A stretch of 42,477 nt of DNA from positions 1 to 42,477 of the forward strand of contig JAFVEZ010000008.1 of NCBI GenBank assembly GCA_017475745.1, read 5' to 3'. The notes below the pieces were generated by a model. That model ran no database searches, was not told where the DNA came from, and saw nothing but the letters and a program-made list of their open reading frames with translations. A program made the translations under genes and the position numbers. Below, in pieces: positions 17,930 to 26,665 of the stretch. Source of the DNA: Selenomonadaceae bacterium (GTDB taxonomy: Bacteria > Bacillota > Negativicutes > Selenomonadales > Selenomonadaceae). Position 1 is the stretch's first letter. Each line of letters opens with the position of its first letter.

Positions 17930-17951
17930 ATATTACAAATAGTAAACAAAT

Positions 17952-17990
17952 AACCGCTGATACCTCATTGAGAGTAATCAGCGGTTTTAT
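17952..17990. terminator. Terminator between convergent nitroreductase and pyrC genes
   Basis: A perfect 10-bp stem (arms 17952-17961 and 17977-17986) with a 15-base loop is followed by TTTTATATTT on the plus strand. The convergent pyrC gene ends at 17998, so it may serve both directions, although the T-run is better on the plus strand. Confidence 0.8.
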
Positions 17991-17997
17991 ATTTAGC

Positions 17998-19356
17998 TTA
18001 TTGAACTTGATTTAGAGCTATTTTAGTTTGATTGGTTTCAATTAGGCGACCATTGACGATTGTAGCAACTGCACGTCCTTTGAGCTTGCGTCCGACAAAG
18101 GGCGAATGAGACCCGCGAGTGTAGAACTCTTTATCGTCAACTGTCCATTCCAAGTTAGGGTCAATGATTGTGATATCAGCATTATGCTCAACTGTCAAAG
18201 AACCACCATCGAGATCGAAAATCTTTGCCGGCTCAATCGTCATCTTGGCAATCAGTGTTTTGAGATCAACTTTGCCGGTGTGGTACAGGTCTGTCAGCAA
18301 CACACCCAATGAAGTCTCAAGACCTGGAAAGCCACTCGGTGCATAGATGTATTCGCGATCCTTCTCTTCGGGCGCGTGAGGTGAATGATCGGTGACAATG
18401 ATGTCAATCGTACCATCAAGCAGCCCCTCAAGACAAGCGACAATGTCTTTCTTGCTTCTTAGCGGTGGATTAATCTTGGTAGAAGAATCAGCAGGATCAA
18501 CCAAGTCATCAGTCATTGTAAGGTGTTGAGGTGTGACTTCTGCAGTGACTTTGACACCGCGCTTCTTGGCTTGACGAACGATATCAACGGCACGAGCGCT
18601 GGAGATGTGGGCAATGTGAACTCTTCCGCCAGTGTACTCAGCGAGGAGTACATCACGCGCAACGGCAATGTCCTCAGCAACCGTCGGACGACCTTTAAAT
18701 CCAAGAATAGCACTACGCGTACCCTCGTTCATTACTCCGCCATCACAGAGGGTTGTTTCTTCCTCGTGGCAGATAATCACCTTGTTGAATGTCTGCAGAT
18801 AGTCCAAAGCATTGAGGAATACCCTTGCATTGCTATCGAAGTGACCGTCATCTGAGAAAGCCGCTGCACCTGCTTCCACCATGTCGCCGACCTCAGCAAG
18901 CTCCAAACCTTTCTGCCCTTTGGTTAGGGCGCCGATTATCTCAATGTTAATTATTCCAACTTCCTCGGCGCGCTTCTTCATTGCTTTAACAAGTGCAGAA
19001 GTATCGACAACTGGTGAGGTATTCGGCATGGTTGCAACTCTTGTAAAGCCGCCTGCAGCTGCAGCCATTGATCCACTCTTGAAGTCCTCTTTAGCTTCCT
19101 GACCTGGTTCACGAAAGTGAACGTGCATGTCAATTAATCCGGGTGTGACAATCAGATTGGTTGCATCAATTTCGTCGTGAGTCTCAAGATTATCCATCTC
19201 ACCAACTGCTGCAATCTTGCCATCAACAATCAGCACATCAGCAATCTTGTCGATGTCATTAGCAGGGTCAATGACATGTCCGCCACGAATCAAGAGCGAA
19301 TTTGATATTGCAGATTTAACTTGCTCAACTTGTAAATCATGATCTGTTCTGTTCAT
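17998..19356 (-). CDS. pyrC: Dihydroorotase (class I)
   Basis: Zinc amidohydrolase of de novo pyrimidine synthesis, converting N-carbamoyl-aspartate to dihydroorotate. The 452 residues include LIDMHVHFREPGQE with the HxH metal pair, the ATMPNTSPVVD loop, VHIAHISSARAVD, VTAEVTPQHLTM, and IIVTDHSPHAPEEK with the final metal-binding Asp and the substrate loop. The N-terminus carries about 15 extra residues before the usual LLIRGGHVIDP. ATG 19356 overlaps the upstream gene in an ATGA junction, so it is the last gene of a four-gene operon. No other pyr gene is adjacent, although upp lies 5 kb away. Confidence 0.95.
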   Translation of the reverse strand: MNRTDHDLQVEQVKSAISNSLLIRGGHVIDPANDIDKIADVLIVDGKIAAVGEMDNLETHDEIDATNLIVTPGLIDMHVHFREPGQEAKEDFKSGSMAAAAGGFTRVATMPNTSPVVDTSALVKAMKKRAEEVGIINIEIIGALTKGQKGLELAEVGDMVEAGAAAFSDDGHFDSNARVFLNALDYLQTFNKVIICHEEETTLCDGGVMNEGTRSAILGFKGRPTVAEDIAVARDVLLAEYTGGRVHIAHISSARAVDIVRQAKKRGVKVTAEVTPQHLTMTDDLVDPADSSTKINPPLRSKKDIVACLEGLLDGTIDIIVTDHSPHAPEEKDREYIYAPSGFPGLETSLGVLLTDLYHTGKVDLKTLIAKMTIEPAKIFDLDGGSLTVEHNADITIIDPNLEWTVDDKEFYTRGSHSPFVGRKLKGRAVATIVNGRLIETNQTKIALNQVQ

Positions 19357-20030
19357 TTAATAGCCTCTTCTCTAATCTTTTTGAGTTGACACAATAGATT
19401 GTGATCTAATTTTTCTTCTAATTCCTTGAGGTCGTCCGAGTCAAAATCATAAATGACGGTAGGAGCACCATTGATACGCGCTTCACTGCCGAAGTTGTCA
19501 CTGAAAATGTTGTAATATATCGCCAGATCACTGTTTATCGTGAAGTCGCAGTAATTTATTATGACAAAGGAGCCATTTGTGACTTCCAAGTACTTATTTG
19601 GATTTAAGAAAAGCTCAAAGCCCTCTAAGTTGGTTTGCAATTTCTCCGCATATGACCATGAAGGAATCTTCTTTTGCTCCACGAATACATTTTGAGCGCC
19701 ATCAAAGGCATCTACCGATTTAAGTATATCTTCAAGCTCAAGTTGAAGTTTCTCAACGAAAACTGCAGTTTTATCAGTGAAAAATTCAGTTAGGCAGAAC
19801 TCATTCAGTCCAAACTTGATTAGTACCCTATATTCATTGGTGTCAGCGTGATAATAAACTCTAAGTCCACGATGTGTAGTATCATTCAAATAGCTGAACA
19901 TCTCGTATATATTGCCAGCTTCTATGAAGAACTTATTTAGTTTGAAGTTGTATAAATCATCTTTCAAGTTATCAAAGAAAGTCTGCTCGCCAATATCAGT
20001 TTCTATTCGCTGCTTTATTTCAGGTAACAT
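19353..20030 (-). CDS. Hypothetical protein in the TIM-barrel/pyrC operon
   Basis: 225 residues, soluble, acidic, no signal peptide. I do not recognise the family. The sequence alternates short strands and helices (for example HRGLRVYYHADTNEYRVLI and VTNGSFVIINYCDFTI), ends in a charged helix and has many aromatic residues. It lies 10 bases after the TIM-barrel gene and overlaps pyrC by four bases, so it is almost certainly translated. A ribosome binding site (AAGGAA) is present but unusually far, about 13 bases. The context suggests cotranscription, not function. Confidence 0.7.
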   Translation of the reverse strand: MLPEIKQRIETDIGEQTFFDNLKDDLYNFKLNKFFIEAGNIYEMFSYLNDTTHRGLRVYYHADTNEYRVLIKFGLNEFCLTEFFTDKTAVFVEKLQLELEDILKSVDAFDGAQNVFVEQKKIPSWSYAEKLQTNLEGFELFLNPNKYLEVTNGSFVIINYCDFTINSDLAIYYNIFSDNFGSEARINGAPTVIYDFDSDDLKELEEKLDHNLLCQLKKIREEAIK

Positions 20031-20040
20031 TTATCAATCA

Positions 20041-20982
20041 TCATTCCTTCGTGATTTCATTGCTAAAGTATTTGCCGATCTTTGCAATCATATCAAGAGC
20101 GTCTCTCTTAAGCTCTATTGGAAACGAATTGAGCACCGGTCCTGTCTCAAAGTTCAACACGCCTTCAAAACCCACATTACGAAGCCCTTTAATAAAACCT
20201 GTCCAATCTGTAGAGGTACAATTCTCTCTTGATCTGGAGAATGTGAACGGTATTTGGTGAAGGTCTCTAATGCCGTCATTGTCATGAATGTGTAGTATCT
20301 TCAGTCTATCGCCAAGGTCAGTAATGAATCTTTCAAAATCCAGTCCAAGGAGATTGGCGTGACCGGTATCGAAGCAAAAGCCTAATATTTCCGCTTGGTA
20401 TTTATCATTGAGACGGTCTATTCTTTCAGCAGCCTTGCGAGCGTTACAACAAGAGCCTTCTATCAAGTGTCCGCCTATACTACTATAAATATTTTCAATG
20501 CAAGCGGTGATACCGAGTTCCTTGAGTTGAGGTGCAAGCTTATCAATAAAATTCTCGGTGTATTGCCATTCATTCTCTTCAGTACCAAGATATCTGGTCA
20601 GATTGAAACCGTGAATTACAATATATCTACATTCCAAGAAAGCACAAATCGCCAAACTCTTGTAGGCAACGTTCTTGGAGAGGTAGTCATTAAACGCTTT
20701 ATCCGCTTCCATACTATACATTGGGTATGGCATATGCATTTGGTGAACGGTGATCCCTGCAGCTTTAGCAGCAGACTTGTGAGGTGCAAAGTACCTTTCT
20801 AAATCTGCCATAGATTTATCAAATAACTCGCTACATTTGTTTCTGTAGATATCTGTATTCGAGAGGTAAGAATGCAGACTGAAATCTACGCAGTCAAAAC
20901 CTGCATTATGAATCATGTTAAATCCAACTTCAGGACAGTTGTCATCTATTGCATTTTGAGTTTGCACGCCAATTTTAAGCAA
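20041..20982 (-). CDS. Xylose-isomerase-like TIM-barrel protein (sugar phosphate isomerase/epimerase family)
   Basis: 313 residues of the AP-endonuclease-2/xylose-isomerase-like fold. Metal-site motifs look intact: Glu in ITACIENIYSS, Asp and His in GFCFDTGHANLLG, His and Asp in ILHIHDNDG, and Glu in VLNFETGP. Members act as isomerases, epimerases or lyases on sugars or related compounds; the substrate is unknown. TTG 20982 follows a strong AGGAGG at proper spacing and gives the usual short N-terminus MLKIGVQ. It lies 12 bases after a paralogue that has a degraded metal site. The two plus the next two genes form one operon. Confidence 0.85.
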   Translation of the reverse strand: MLKIGVQTQNAIDDNCPEVGFNMIHNAGFDCVDFSLHSYLSNTDIYRNKCSELFDKSMADLERYFAPHKSAAKAAGITVHQMHMPYPMYSMEADKAFNDYLSKNVAYKSLAICAFLECRYIVIHGFNLTRYLGTEENEWQYTENFIDKLAPQLKELGITACIENIYSSIGGHLIEGSCCNARKAAERIDRLNDKYQAEILGFCFDTGHANLLGLDFERFITDLGDRLKILHIHDNDGIRDLHQIPFTFSRSRENCTSTDWTGFIKGLRNVGFEGVLNFETGPVLNSFPIELKRDALDMIAKIGKYFSNEITKE

Positions 20983-20994
20983 TCAGTACACCTC

Positions 20995-22236
20995 CTATAT
21001 CTCATTGAAGTGGTAAGAAGGTAAGTATTCATCACTAAAGCGCTCAATAGGGTTTTTGATATCCATATCATGGAGCTGCTTTTCAATCTCGGCATAGTAG
21101 ATATTACAGATAAAAATCGCACAGTCTTCTGGAATATTTTTTAATTCTTCAGGCGCCTTCACTTTAAGACCACAACACTCAGTATTCCACAGAGATTTAT
21201 TGTTATCACAGGTGAACAGTGGTGGATATTCTCTGCCGTAGCACTCCATATAACCTCTGCACATATTACCTGCACCAAACAATACGCGGTTCTTATACTT
21301 TTTTAAGCGTGTTTCTATACTCACCTGCCAAGCAATATATTCTGCTATGGTTTTTGAAAGTCTTATAAGTTCAGATCGAATGAGAGTTGAAAAGACTATG
21401 GCAGTATCTTCCATTTGTACAACAAAAAGGCCATCAAAATCAATACCTCTGAGACCGTAAATGAGACTTTGCCAATTAGCTCTAGGTGAACGCTCACCAA
21501 CTGCGGTAAACGGTAACATTGAGCTTTCTTGGTTACCGTCATTATCCCTCAGCGTCACCATCTTCAAGCGGTGTCCAAGAGTCAAAATAAATTCTTGCAT
21601 ATCCTGTCCACAGAGATTGCAGGTGCCAACGTCCAGATTAAATCCAAACAAATCTTTGCCAACAGCTTCGTTGAGTGAATCTATCCACTTGACTGTATCA
21701 ACCTCATCAGAACAAAGACCTCTTACCAAGTGTCCGCCTAAATTTTTAGTCTGATTCTCCAAGAGAATTGTAATTTGATGATCTTTGATAATCTCAGCAA
21801 GGCAAGAATAGTATTGGCGATTAATAGCCCAAGTATCCGCTCCGGCAATACCAACAGAAAGCGGACTGACTATCAAGTATTTACAGCCTATATCTATTGC
21901 AATCTTCGCAGCTTCCTCACCCAATTTTATCAAAGTATCAGTCAAATTATCTTCAGTATTCATTTTAGAAAGTTGAAAATTAATATAAGCAGCGGGTGTC
22001 GATAAATTATCTTTAATGCAAGCGTCCAAAACAGGCTTGAGAAGCTTCTTCAGCTTTTGAGGATCAGAATAAATCCTGTATTCTTGCCAGGACTTATATT
22101 TAGAATAATCATAGTCAAGAGCATATTTAGAAATATTTAAAATGATATCCGAGAATCCGCCTTTGACTATATTTCGTATACCAGGCTTCGGAAATTCACC
22201 ATTGACTATGCCGTCAGTTGAGCACAAAATCTGCAT
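20995..22236 (-). CDS. TIM-barrel paralogue with altered metal site, fused to a C-terminal Rossmann-like domain
   Basis: 413 residues. Residues 1 to about 290 align by eye with the downstream TIM-barrel protein (shared pattern GGHLxxGxC, LGxRLKxxxxxDNDG, LPFT). The metal positions differ: the DTGH equivalent reads DVGTCN and the HIHDND equivalent reads TLRDND, so two His ligands are missing. The tail from about 305 (NRVLFGAGNMCRGYMECYG, FTCDNN, CAIFICNIYYAEIEKQL) looks like the nucleotide-binding GAGN domain attached to some glycosyl- and methyltransferases. The start ATG 22236 has GAGG 9 bases upstream. It is the first gene of the operon. It may be a regulatory or scaffold partner, but this is inference. 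Confidence 0.75.
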   Translation of the reverse strand: MQILCSTDGIVNGEFPKPGIRNIVKGGFSDIILNISKYALDYDYSKYKSWQEYRIYSDPQKLKKLLKPVLDACIKDNLSTPAAYINFQLSKMNTEDNLTDTLIKLGEEAAKIAIDIGCKYLIVSPLSVGIAGADTWAINRQYYSCLAEIIKDHQITILLENQTKNLGGHLVRGLCSDEVDTVKWIDSLNEAVGKDLFGFNLDVGTCNLCGQDMQEFILTLGHRLKMVTLRDNDGNQESSMLPFTAVGERSPRANWQSLIYGLRGIDFDGLFVVQMEDTAIVFSTLIRSELIRLSKTIAEYIAWQVSIETRLKKYKNRVLFGAGNMCRGYMECYGREYPPLFTCDNNKSLWNTECCGLKVKAPEELKNIPEDCAIFICNIYYAEIEKQLHDMDIKNPIERFSDEYLPSYHFNEI

Positions 22237-22306
22237 TTAATATACCTCATTTGATAGATTATCTGCTTCAATATCAACAAATTCTTTCTAAAAAATTTCT
22301 ATCTTA

Positions 22307-22335
22307 TTGCAAAATATCCTGCTTTAAGTTAAAAT
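22307..22335 (+). promoter_or_regulatory. Promoter of the FlgT-like/zinc-ribbon gene pair
   Basis: TTGCAA (22307-22312), a 17-base spacer and TAAAAT (22330-22335), just upstream of the ribosome binding site. The hexamers and spacing are the same as those of the leuA promoter. Confidence 0.55.
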
Positions 22336-22358
22336 GTTTTCAGAGAGGCGGTGTATGT

Positions 22359-23402
22359 ATGAGGAAACTGATTATAACAATTTTGCTTGCTCTTATTCCT
22401 TCGTTCGCTTGTGCTGGTGAGGTTATCACAGTTGGTCAAGGTTCAACCTTGGAAGCTGCAATTCACAGTGCAATGAGAGCTGCCATTGAGCAAGAGGTCG
22501 GAGCTTTAGTTGAGAGTAAGACTTTGGTAAAAGATCGCCAAACTATCGTTGACGATATAATGATTAACAGTAGCGGATTAATTGAAGGTTATGAGGTTTT
22601 AAGTCAGACTCAAAGTAACGGTATCTTTGAGGTTAAAGTTAGATCAAATGTCAATGAAGATCGGCTTCAAACAGGTCTCATGACGGTTTTACAGAAGAAG
22701 ACTGTCGTTGAGACGAATATGAATGATCCTAGGATTGCCGTTATTGCTTTAGATGACGATGGCAAAGAATATGCCGAAGTTGAGAATGAAATCATCAGCA
22801 GTCTGCAAGGTCAAGGTTTTAGCCGTTTGATTGACTTGCAGCAACTTGATTCTTCGCTTAAGATGCGTCTTAAGAACAGTGGCAGTGATCCTGATCTTCG
22901 CAAATCCATAGAGAATCAGTATCATGTCGACTATTTGATAAATGTTCAAGTTAAACTTCTGCAGACAGAGAACACTTCAGCAGTGGTATTATCGCCGCGT
23001 ATGATTAGCGTCAACAACGGTGAGATCATCTACAGCGGAACTTTCACAGGAAATTCTCGAATGTTCAGCAATAGCGGTCTTGAAGGTGCAATCAAAAGTG
23101 CTTCTAAGCAAGCAGCATACGGCATCTCAAATGCTGCTTTAAAACATGCCGCGCAAGTTGAGCAGCATATTACTATTATTGTTACAGAAGAGACAATGAG
23201 AAAATTTAATAATGATCTTGAAAGTATCAGCAATCAGATTAAAAGTCTTCGCGGCGTTAGAAATGTCTTCAAGCGCAGTGTCCTCAATGGTGTTACTCAG
23301 CTTGATTTGAACTTCGACGGCACTGCTCCTGAACTCGTTGCTGAACTCAATGAGAATGGATTTACTGTTATTGAAATGGCTTCAGAATACATTAAGATTT
23401 GA
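22359..23402 (+). CDS. Exported FlgT-like/LPP20-like protein
   Basis: 347 residues. A signal peptide (MRKLIITILLALIPSFACAG) has a likely cleavage after Ala-Cys-Ala; the cysteine is not in a good lipobox. The first mature segment (GSTLEAAIHSAMRAAIEQEVGALVES, then ..VLSQTQSNGIFEVKVRSNV) resembles the N-terminal domain of FlgT and related exported proteins. The middle (RIAVIALDDDGKEYAEVENEIISSLQGQGF) resembles proteins that assemble periplasmic or outer-membrane structures. A C-terminal strand-helix repeat follows. No flagellar gene is near, so a flagellar role is not implied. The longest frame extends 47 codons upstream, but ATG 22359 has AGAGG 10 bases upstream and starts the signal peptide. 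Confidence 0.7.
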   Translation: MRKLIITILLALIPSFACAGEVITVGQGSTLEAAIHSAMRAAIEQEVGALVESKTLVKDRQTIVDDIMINSSGLIEGYEVLSQTQSNGIFEVKVRSNVNEDRLQTGLMTVLQKKTVVETNMNDPRIAVIALDDDGKEYAEVENEIISSLQGQGFSRLIDLQQLDSSLKMRLKNSGSDPDLRKSIENQYHVDYLINVQVKLLQTENTSAVVLSPRMISVNNGEIIYSGTFTGNSRMFSNSGLEGAIKSASKQAAYGISNAALKHAAQVEQHITIIVTEETMRKFNNDLESISNQIKSLRGVRNVFKRSVLNGVTQLDLNFDGTAPELVAELNENGFTVIEMASEYIKI

Positions 23403-23415
23403 AAGTGGTGATAAA

Positions 23416-24519
23416 ATGGCTGATACTTCGGTCAGTTATAAATGTCCCAACTGTAGTGCGCCTTTGACATTCCTGCCTGGACATGATAAGGTTAGCTGTG
23501 AATATTGCGGTGCGGAATTGGAGATTAGCGCAGTTGAAGACCTCTTCCGCAACAAGCAAGAAATGGCAGCTAAAACCCGCGAAGCGCAGGAAGCTAAGTG
23601 GGCGACAGACGAGGCAGGCAGTGAGTGGAGTGCTGAAGAGCAAGCAGCTCTCAAATCTTTCACTTGTTCAAGTTGCGGTGCTGAGATCGTCTGCGACGAG
23701 AATACAATGGCGACTGAGTGCGTCTACTGCGGTAACCCGACAATGGTGCCAAGTAGATTTACCGGCATGCTCAAGCCCGACTACGTGATACCATTCAAGA
23801 AGACCAAGCAGGACGCCGTTAATGCGCTCAAGAAATTCTATGAGGGTAAGAAGCTTCTGCCGGATACCTTCACCGCTAACAATCGTGTTGAAGCAATTCA
23901 GCCGATGTATGTACCATTCTGGCTCTTTGACAGTGAAGTTGAAGCTCATGCTAACTTCAAGGCCGAGAAGATAAGAGTTAGAGATACTGCAAGTGAGGTT
24001 ATTAGAGAGTCACATATCTACAACTGTGCCCGCGGCGGTGTAATGAAGTTTAACAAAATTCCAGTTGACGGCAGTAAGAAAATGGACGATACTTACATGG
24101 AGAGCATTGAACCCTTTGACTATTCTGAGTTGGTACCATTCAGTGCTGCTTATCTAACTGGATATCTCGCTGACAAATACGACGTTGACGCTGATTCCTC
24201 AGTGCCTAGGGCGGATAAGCGCGTTGAGCAGAGTGCGTTAAATGTCTTGGCAAGTTCTGTCCAGGGATTTGATGCCTTTGAGGAAGAAAGCCACGCTGTC
24301 ATCAAGAACAAAGGTGAAGTCACTTATGCAATGGTGCCGGTTTGGATACTTACAACACGATATGAGGATAAGCCCTATACCTTCATGATGAATGGACAGA
24401 CCGGCAAAGTCGTTGGGTCACTGCCCTATGATTCCAAGAAGGCTTTTATGTATCCTGCATTTTGCACTCTTGTGTTGATTCCAATCATTTACTTCATTGC
24501 GAAGATGTTTTTGGTTTGA
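23416..24519 (+). CDS. TFIIB-type zinc-ribbon protein with C-terminal membrane helix
   Basis: 367 residues. Two zinc ribbons open the protein: YKCPNCSAPLTF...SCEYCGAELE and FTCSSCGAEIV...ECVYCGNPTM. The body contains KPDYVIPFKKTKQDAVNALKKFY and MYVPFWLFDSEVEAHANF, then a C-terminal helix (FCTLVLIPIIYFIAKMFLV) that should anchor it in the membrane. This is a widespread but uncharacterised family in gut Firmicutes, sometimes mislabelled as a helicase. It follows the exported FlgT-like gene by 13 bases, and the two are probably cotranscribed and may cooperate at the envelope. Confidence 0.8.
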   Translation: MADTSVSYKCPNCSAPLTFLPGHDKVSCEYCGAELEISAVEDLFRNKQEMAAKTREAQEAKWATDEAGSEWSAEEQAALKSFTCSSCGAEIVCDENTMATECVYCGNPTMVPSRFTGMLKPDYVIPFKKTKQDAVNALKKFYEGKKLLPDTFTANNRVEAIQPMYVPFWLFDSEVEAHANFKAEKIRVRDTASEVIRESHIYNCARGGVMKFNKIPVDGSKKMDDTYMESIEPFDYSELVPFSAAYLTGYLADKYDVDADSSVPRADKRVEQSALNVLASSVQGFDAFEEESHAVIKNKGEVTYAMVPVWILTTRYEDKPYTFMMNGQTGKVVGSLPYDSKKAFMYPAFCTLVLIPIIYFIAKMFLV

Positions 24520-24544
24520 TATGATTTGGTAGGTGATAGTATTT

Positions 24545-25168
24545 ATGATAACAGAGATTAAACACCCGTTGATACAGCACAAACTGACACTGATGAGGAA
24601 GAAGGAAACCTCAACGAAGGATTTTCGAGAGCTTCTCGATGAAATTGCAATGTTGATGGTCTATGAGGTTACACGGGACTTTCCGCTCAAGGAGATTGCA
24701 ATCGAGACACCGGTTGCTCCCTGTAAATCTAAGGTATTGGTTGAAGAGAATGTGGTGATTGTACCGATCTTGAGGGCAGGTCTCGGAATGGCAGGCGGAG
24801 TGTTGAAGATGTTCCCTAATGCCAGTGTTGCTCATATCGGTTTATATCGTGATCCTGAGACTTTGAAGCCCGTTGAATACTATAGCAAGATGCCTTCAGA
24901 TATTGACAAGAGAACGTTAATCGTAGTTGATCCTATGCTTGCAACTGGTGGCAGCTCCTCGGCAGCTTTGACACTACTCAAGAACAAAGGTGCTTCAAAT
25001 ATTATTCTGATGTGTCTGGTTGCCGCGCCGAAAGGTGTGGAAGTCGTAACGAAAGACCACCCTGATATACCAGTTTACGTTGCTGCCATTGATGAACGTC
25101 TCAATGACCACGCCTATATAGTGCCTGGTCTGGGCGATGCCGGTGACAGGATTTTCGGCACCTTTTGA
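24545..25168 (+). CDS. upp: Uracil phosphoribosyltransferase
   Basis: Salvage enzyme making UMP from uracil and PRPP. The 207 residues have the family marks: [18 protein letters not shown] at the N-terminus, [13 protein letters not shown], the PRPP-binding loop [16 protein letters not shown], and the uracil-binding C-terminus [29 protein letters not shown] 24545 is chosen over GTG 24533, because that GTG lies within the AGGTG ribosome binding site and the conserved N-terminus begins at MITEIKHP. It lies 25 bases after the zinc-ribbon gene. It complements the pyrC and purine-permease genes in this window. Confidence 0.97.
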   Translation: MITEIKHPLIQHKLTLMRKKETSTKDFRELLDEIAMLMVYEVTRDFPLKEIAIETPVAPCKSKVLVEENVVIVPILRAGLGMAGGVLKMFPNASVAHIGLYRDPETLKPVEYYSKMPSDIDKRTLIVVDPMLATGGSSSAALTLLKNKGASNIILMCLVAAPKGVEVVTKDHPDIPVYVAAIDERLNDHAYIVPGLGDAGDRIFGTF

Positions 25169-25239
25169 AGATTTGCGCTAGTATTATGAATTGCAGAATC
25201 TCCTATCTTTAGACGCGAAGACTATGTTAAAAATAATCG

Positions 25240-25268
25240 TTGACGCAGATTAGTTTGACATATATAAT
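25240..25268 (+). promoter_or_regulatory. Sigma-A promoter of argG
   Basis: TTGACG (25240-25245), a 17-base spacer and TATAAT (25263-25268). The leader before the GTG start is only about 33 bases, too short for a T-box or other riboswitch. Confidence 0.75.
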
Positions 25269-25308
25269 GTTAGATATTTGATTAACAAATGAGAGGAAGT
25301 ATTAGAAA

Positions 25309-26520
25309 GTGGCAAAAGTTAATAAAGTAGTACTTGCTTATTCTGGTGGCCTTGATACCTCTGTTATAATCCCTTGGCTCAAAGAGAATTACGACGGTTG
25401 CGAAGTCATAGCCGTTTGTGCTGATGTTGGTCAAGGCGATGAGCTTGATGTAGTTCACGACAAGGCACTGAAGTCCGGCGCTTCTAAGGTTTACGTTGAG
25501 AATATCACCAAAGAATTTATCGAAGGCTATGTATTCCCAACTCTCAAAGCAGGCGCGGTTTATGAGGGTAAGTATCTCCTCGGCACTTCATTTGCAAGAC
25601 CGATCATTGCCAAGAGACTTGTTGAAATTGCCGAGAAGGAAGGCGCTGATGCTATTGCTCACGGTGCAACCGGCAAAGGCAATGACCAAGTTCGCTTTGA
25701 GCTTACTATCAAGGCGCTGGCTCCTAACTTGAAGATTATTGCTCCATGGCGTGAGTGGGATTTAGACTCTCGTTCCGCTGAGATTGAATATGCCAAAAAG
25801 CATGACATTCCAATTCCAACCGACAATAAGACCTACAGCATGGATCGCAACATTTGGCATCTCTCACATGAAGGCGCAGACCTTGAAGATCCCTGGAATG
25901 CTCCGAAGAACTCAATGTTCCTCATCAGCAAGGCACCAGAAGATGCACCTGATAAGCCAGAAGAAGTGACAATCGACTTCGAGAAGGGTGTGCCTGTTGC
26001 TGTCAATGGTCAGAAACTTGATGCCGTCAAGGTGATTGAAGTTCTTAACGATATTGGTGCCCGCAATGGTGTCGGCATTGTTGACATTTGTGAGAATCGT
26101 CTAGTAGGTATGAAGTCACGCGGCGTCTACGAAAACCCTGCCGGCTCTATCCTCTACTACGCTCACCGTGAACTTGAATATCTCTGTCTCGACCGTGCTA
26201 CTTTCCACTTTAAAGAACACGTTGCCGTTAGATATGGCGAACTCGTCTACGACGGCATGTGGTTCTGTCAGTTGAGAGAGGCCTTAGCTGCTTTCGTTGA
26301 TAGCACTCAAGAGACGGTTACCGGTACAGTGAGACTAAAACTCTACAAGGGCAACATCATCAGTGCCGGTTCAAAGTCACCATATTCACTCTACAGTCAA
26401 GAGTTTGTCACCTTTGAGCATGATGATGTTTACAACCAGGCTGATGCAACCGGATTTATCAATCTCTTCGGTTTGCCGCTCAAAGTTCGTGCGCTCGTTC
26501 AGCAAAAGCAAAGTAAATAA
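25309..26520 (+). CDS. argG: Argininosuccinate synthase
   Basis: Joins citrulline and aspartate with ATP to form argininosuccinate. The 403 residues match the family closely: the P-loop [62 protein letters not shown] and the C-terminal [31 protein letters not shown] 25309 has GAGGAAG about 10 bases upstream. Its own promoter and terminator make it a single-gene unit. The usual partner argH is not adjacent. Confidence 0.98.
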   Translation: MAKVNKVVLAYSGGLDTSVIIPWLKENYDGCEVIAVCADVGQGDELDVVHDKALKSGASKVYVENITKEFIEGYVFPTLKAGAVYEGKYLLGTSFARPIIAKRLVEIAEKEGADAIAHGATGKGNDQVRFELTIKALAPNLKIIAPWREWDLDSRSAEIEYAKKHDIPIPTDNKTYSMDRNIWHLSHEGADLEDPWNAPKNSMFLISKAPEDAPDKPEEVTIDFEKGVPVAVNGQKLDAVKVIEVLNDIGARNGVGIVDICENRLVGMKSRGVYENPAGSILYYAHRELEYLCLDRATFHFKEHVAVRYGELVYDGMWFCQLREALAAFVDSTQETVTGTVRLKLYKGNIISAGSKSPYSLYSQEFVTFEHDDVYNQADATGFINLFGLPLKVRALVQQKQSK

Positions 26521-26560
26521 TTCTGCTTAACGAAACAGATTGTTGTTGATTATAGAAAAG

Positions 26561-26597
26561 ACCGCATGCCTTACATTGAGGGCCAGCGGTTTTTTCT
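26561..26597 (+). terminator. Rho-independent terminator of argG
   Basis: ACCGC..GCC pairs with GGC..GCGGT (arms 26561-26570 and 26581-26590, with a 2-by-2 internal loop) and is followed by a run of T residues. Confidence 0.75.
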
Positions 26598-26608
26598 GTT
26601 GACAAATA

Positions 26609-26617
26609 TGCTATAAT
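26609..26617 (+). promoter_or_regulatory. Extended -10 promoter of the small membrane protein gene
   Basis: TGC-TATAAT is a consensus extended -10 about 49 bases before the GTG start. A TTGACA at 26599-26604 is too close to serve as its -35. Confidence 0.45.
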
Positions 26618-26665
26618 GAAATTGAATTAATTATTTGTAGTTTTCGTTTTGAAGGTGAACTTTTC

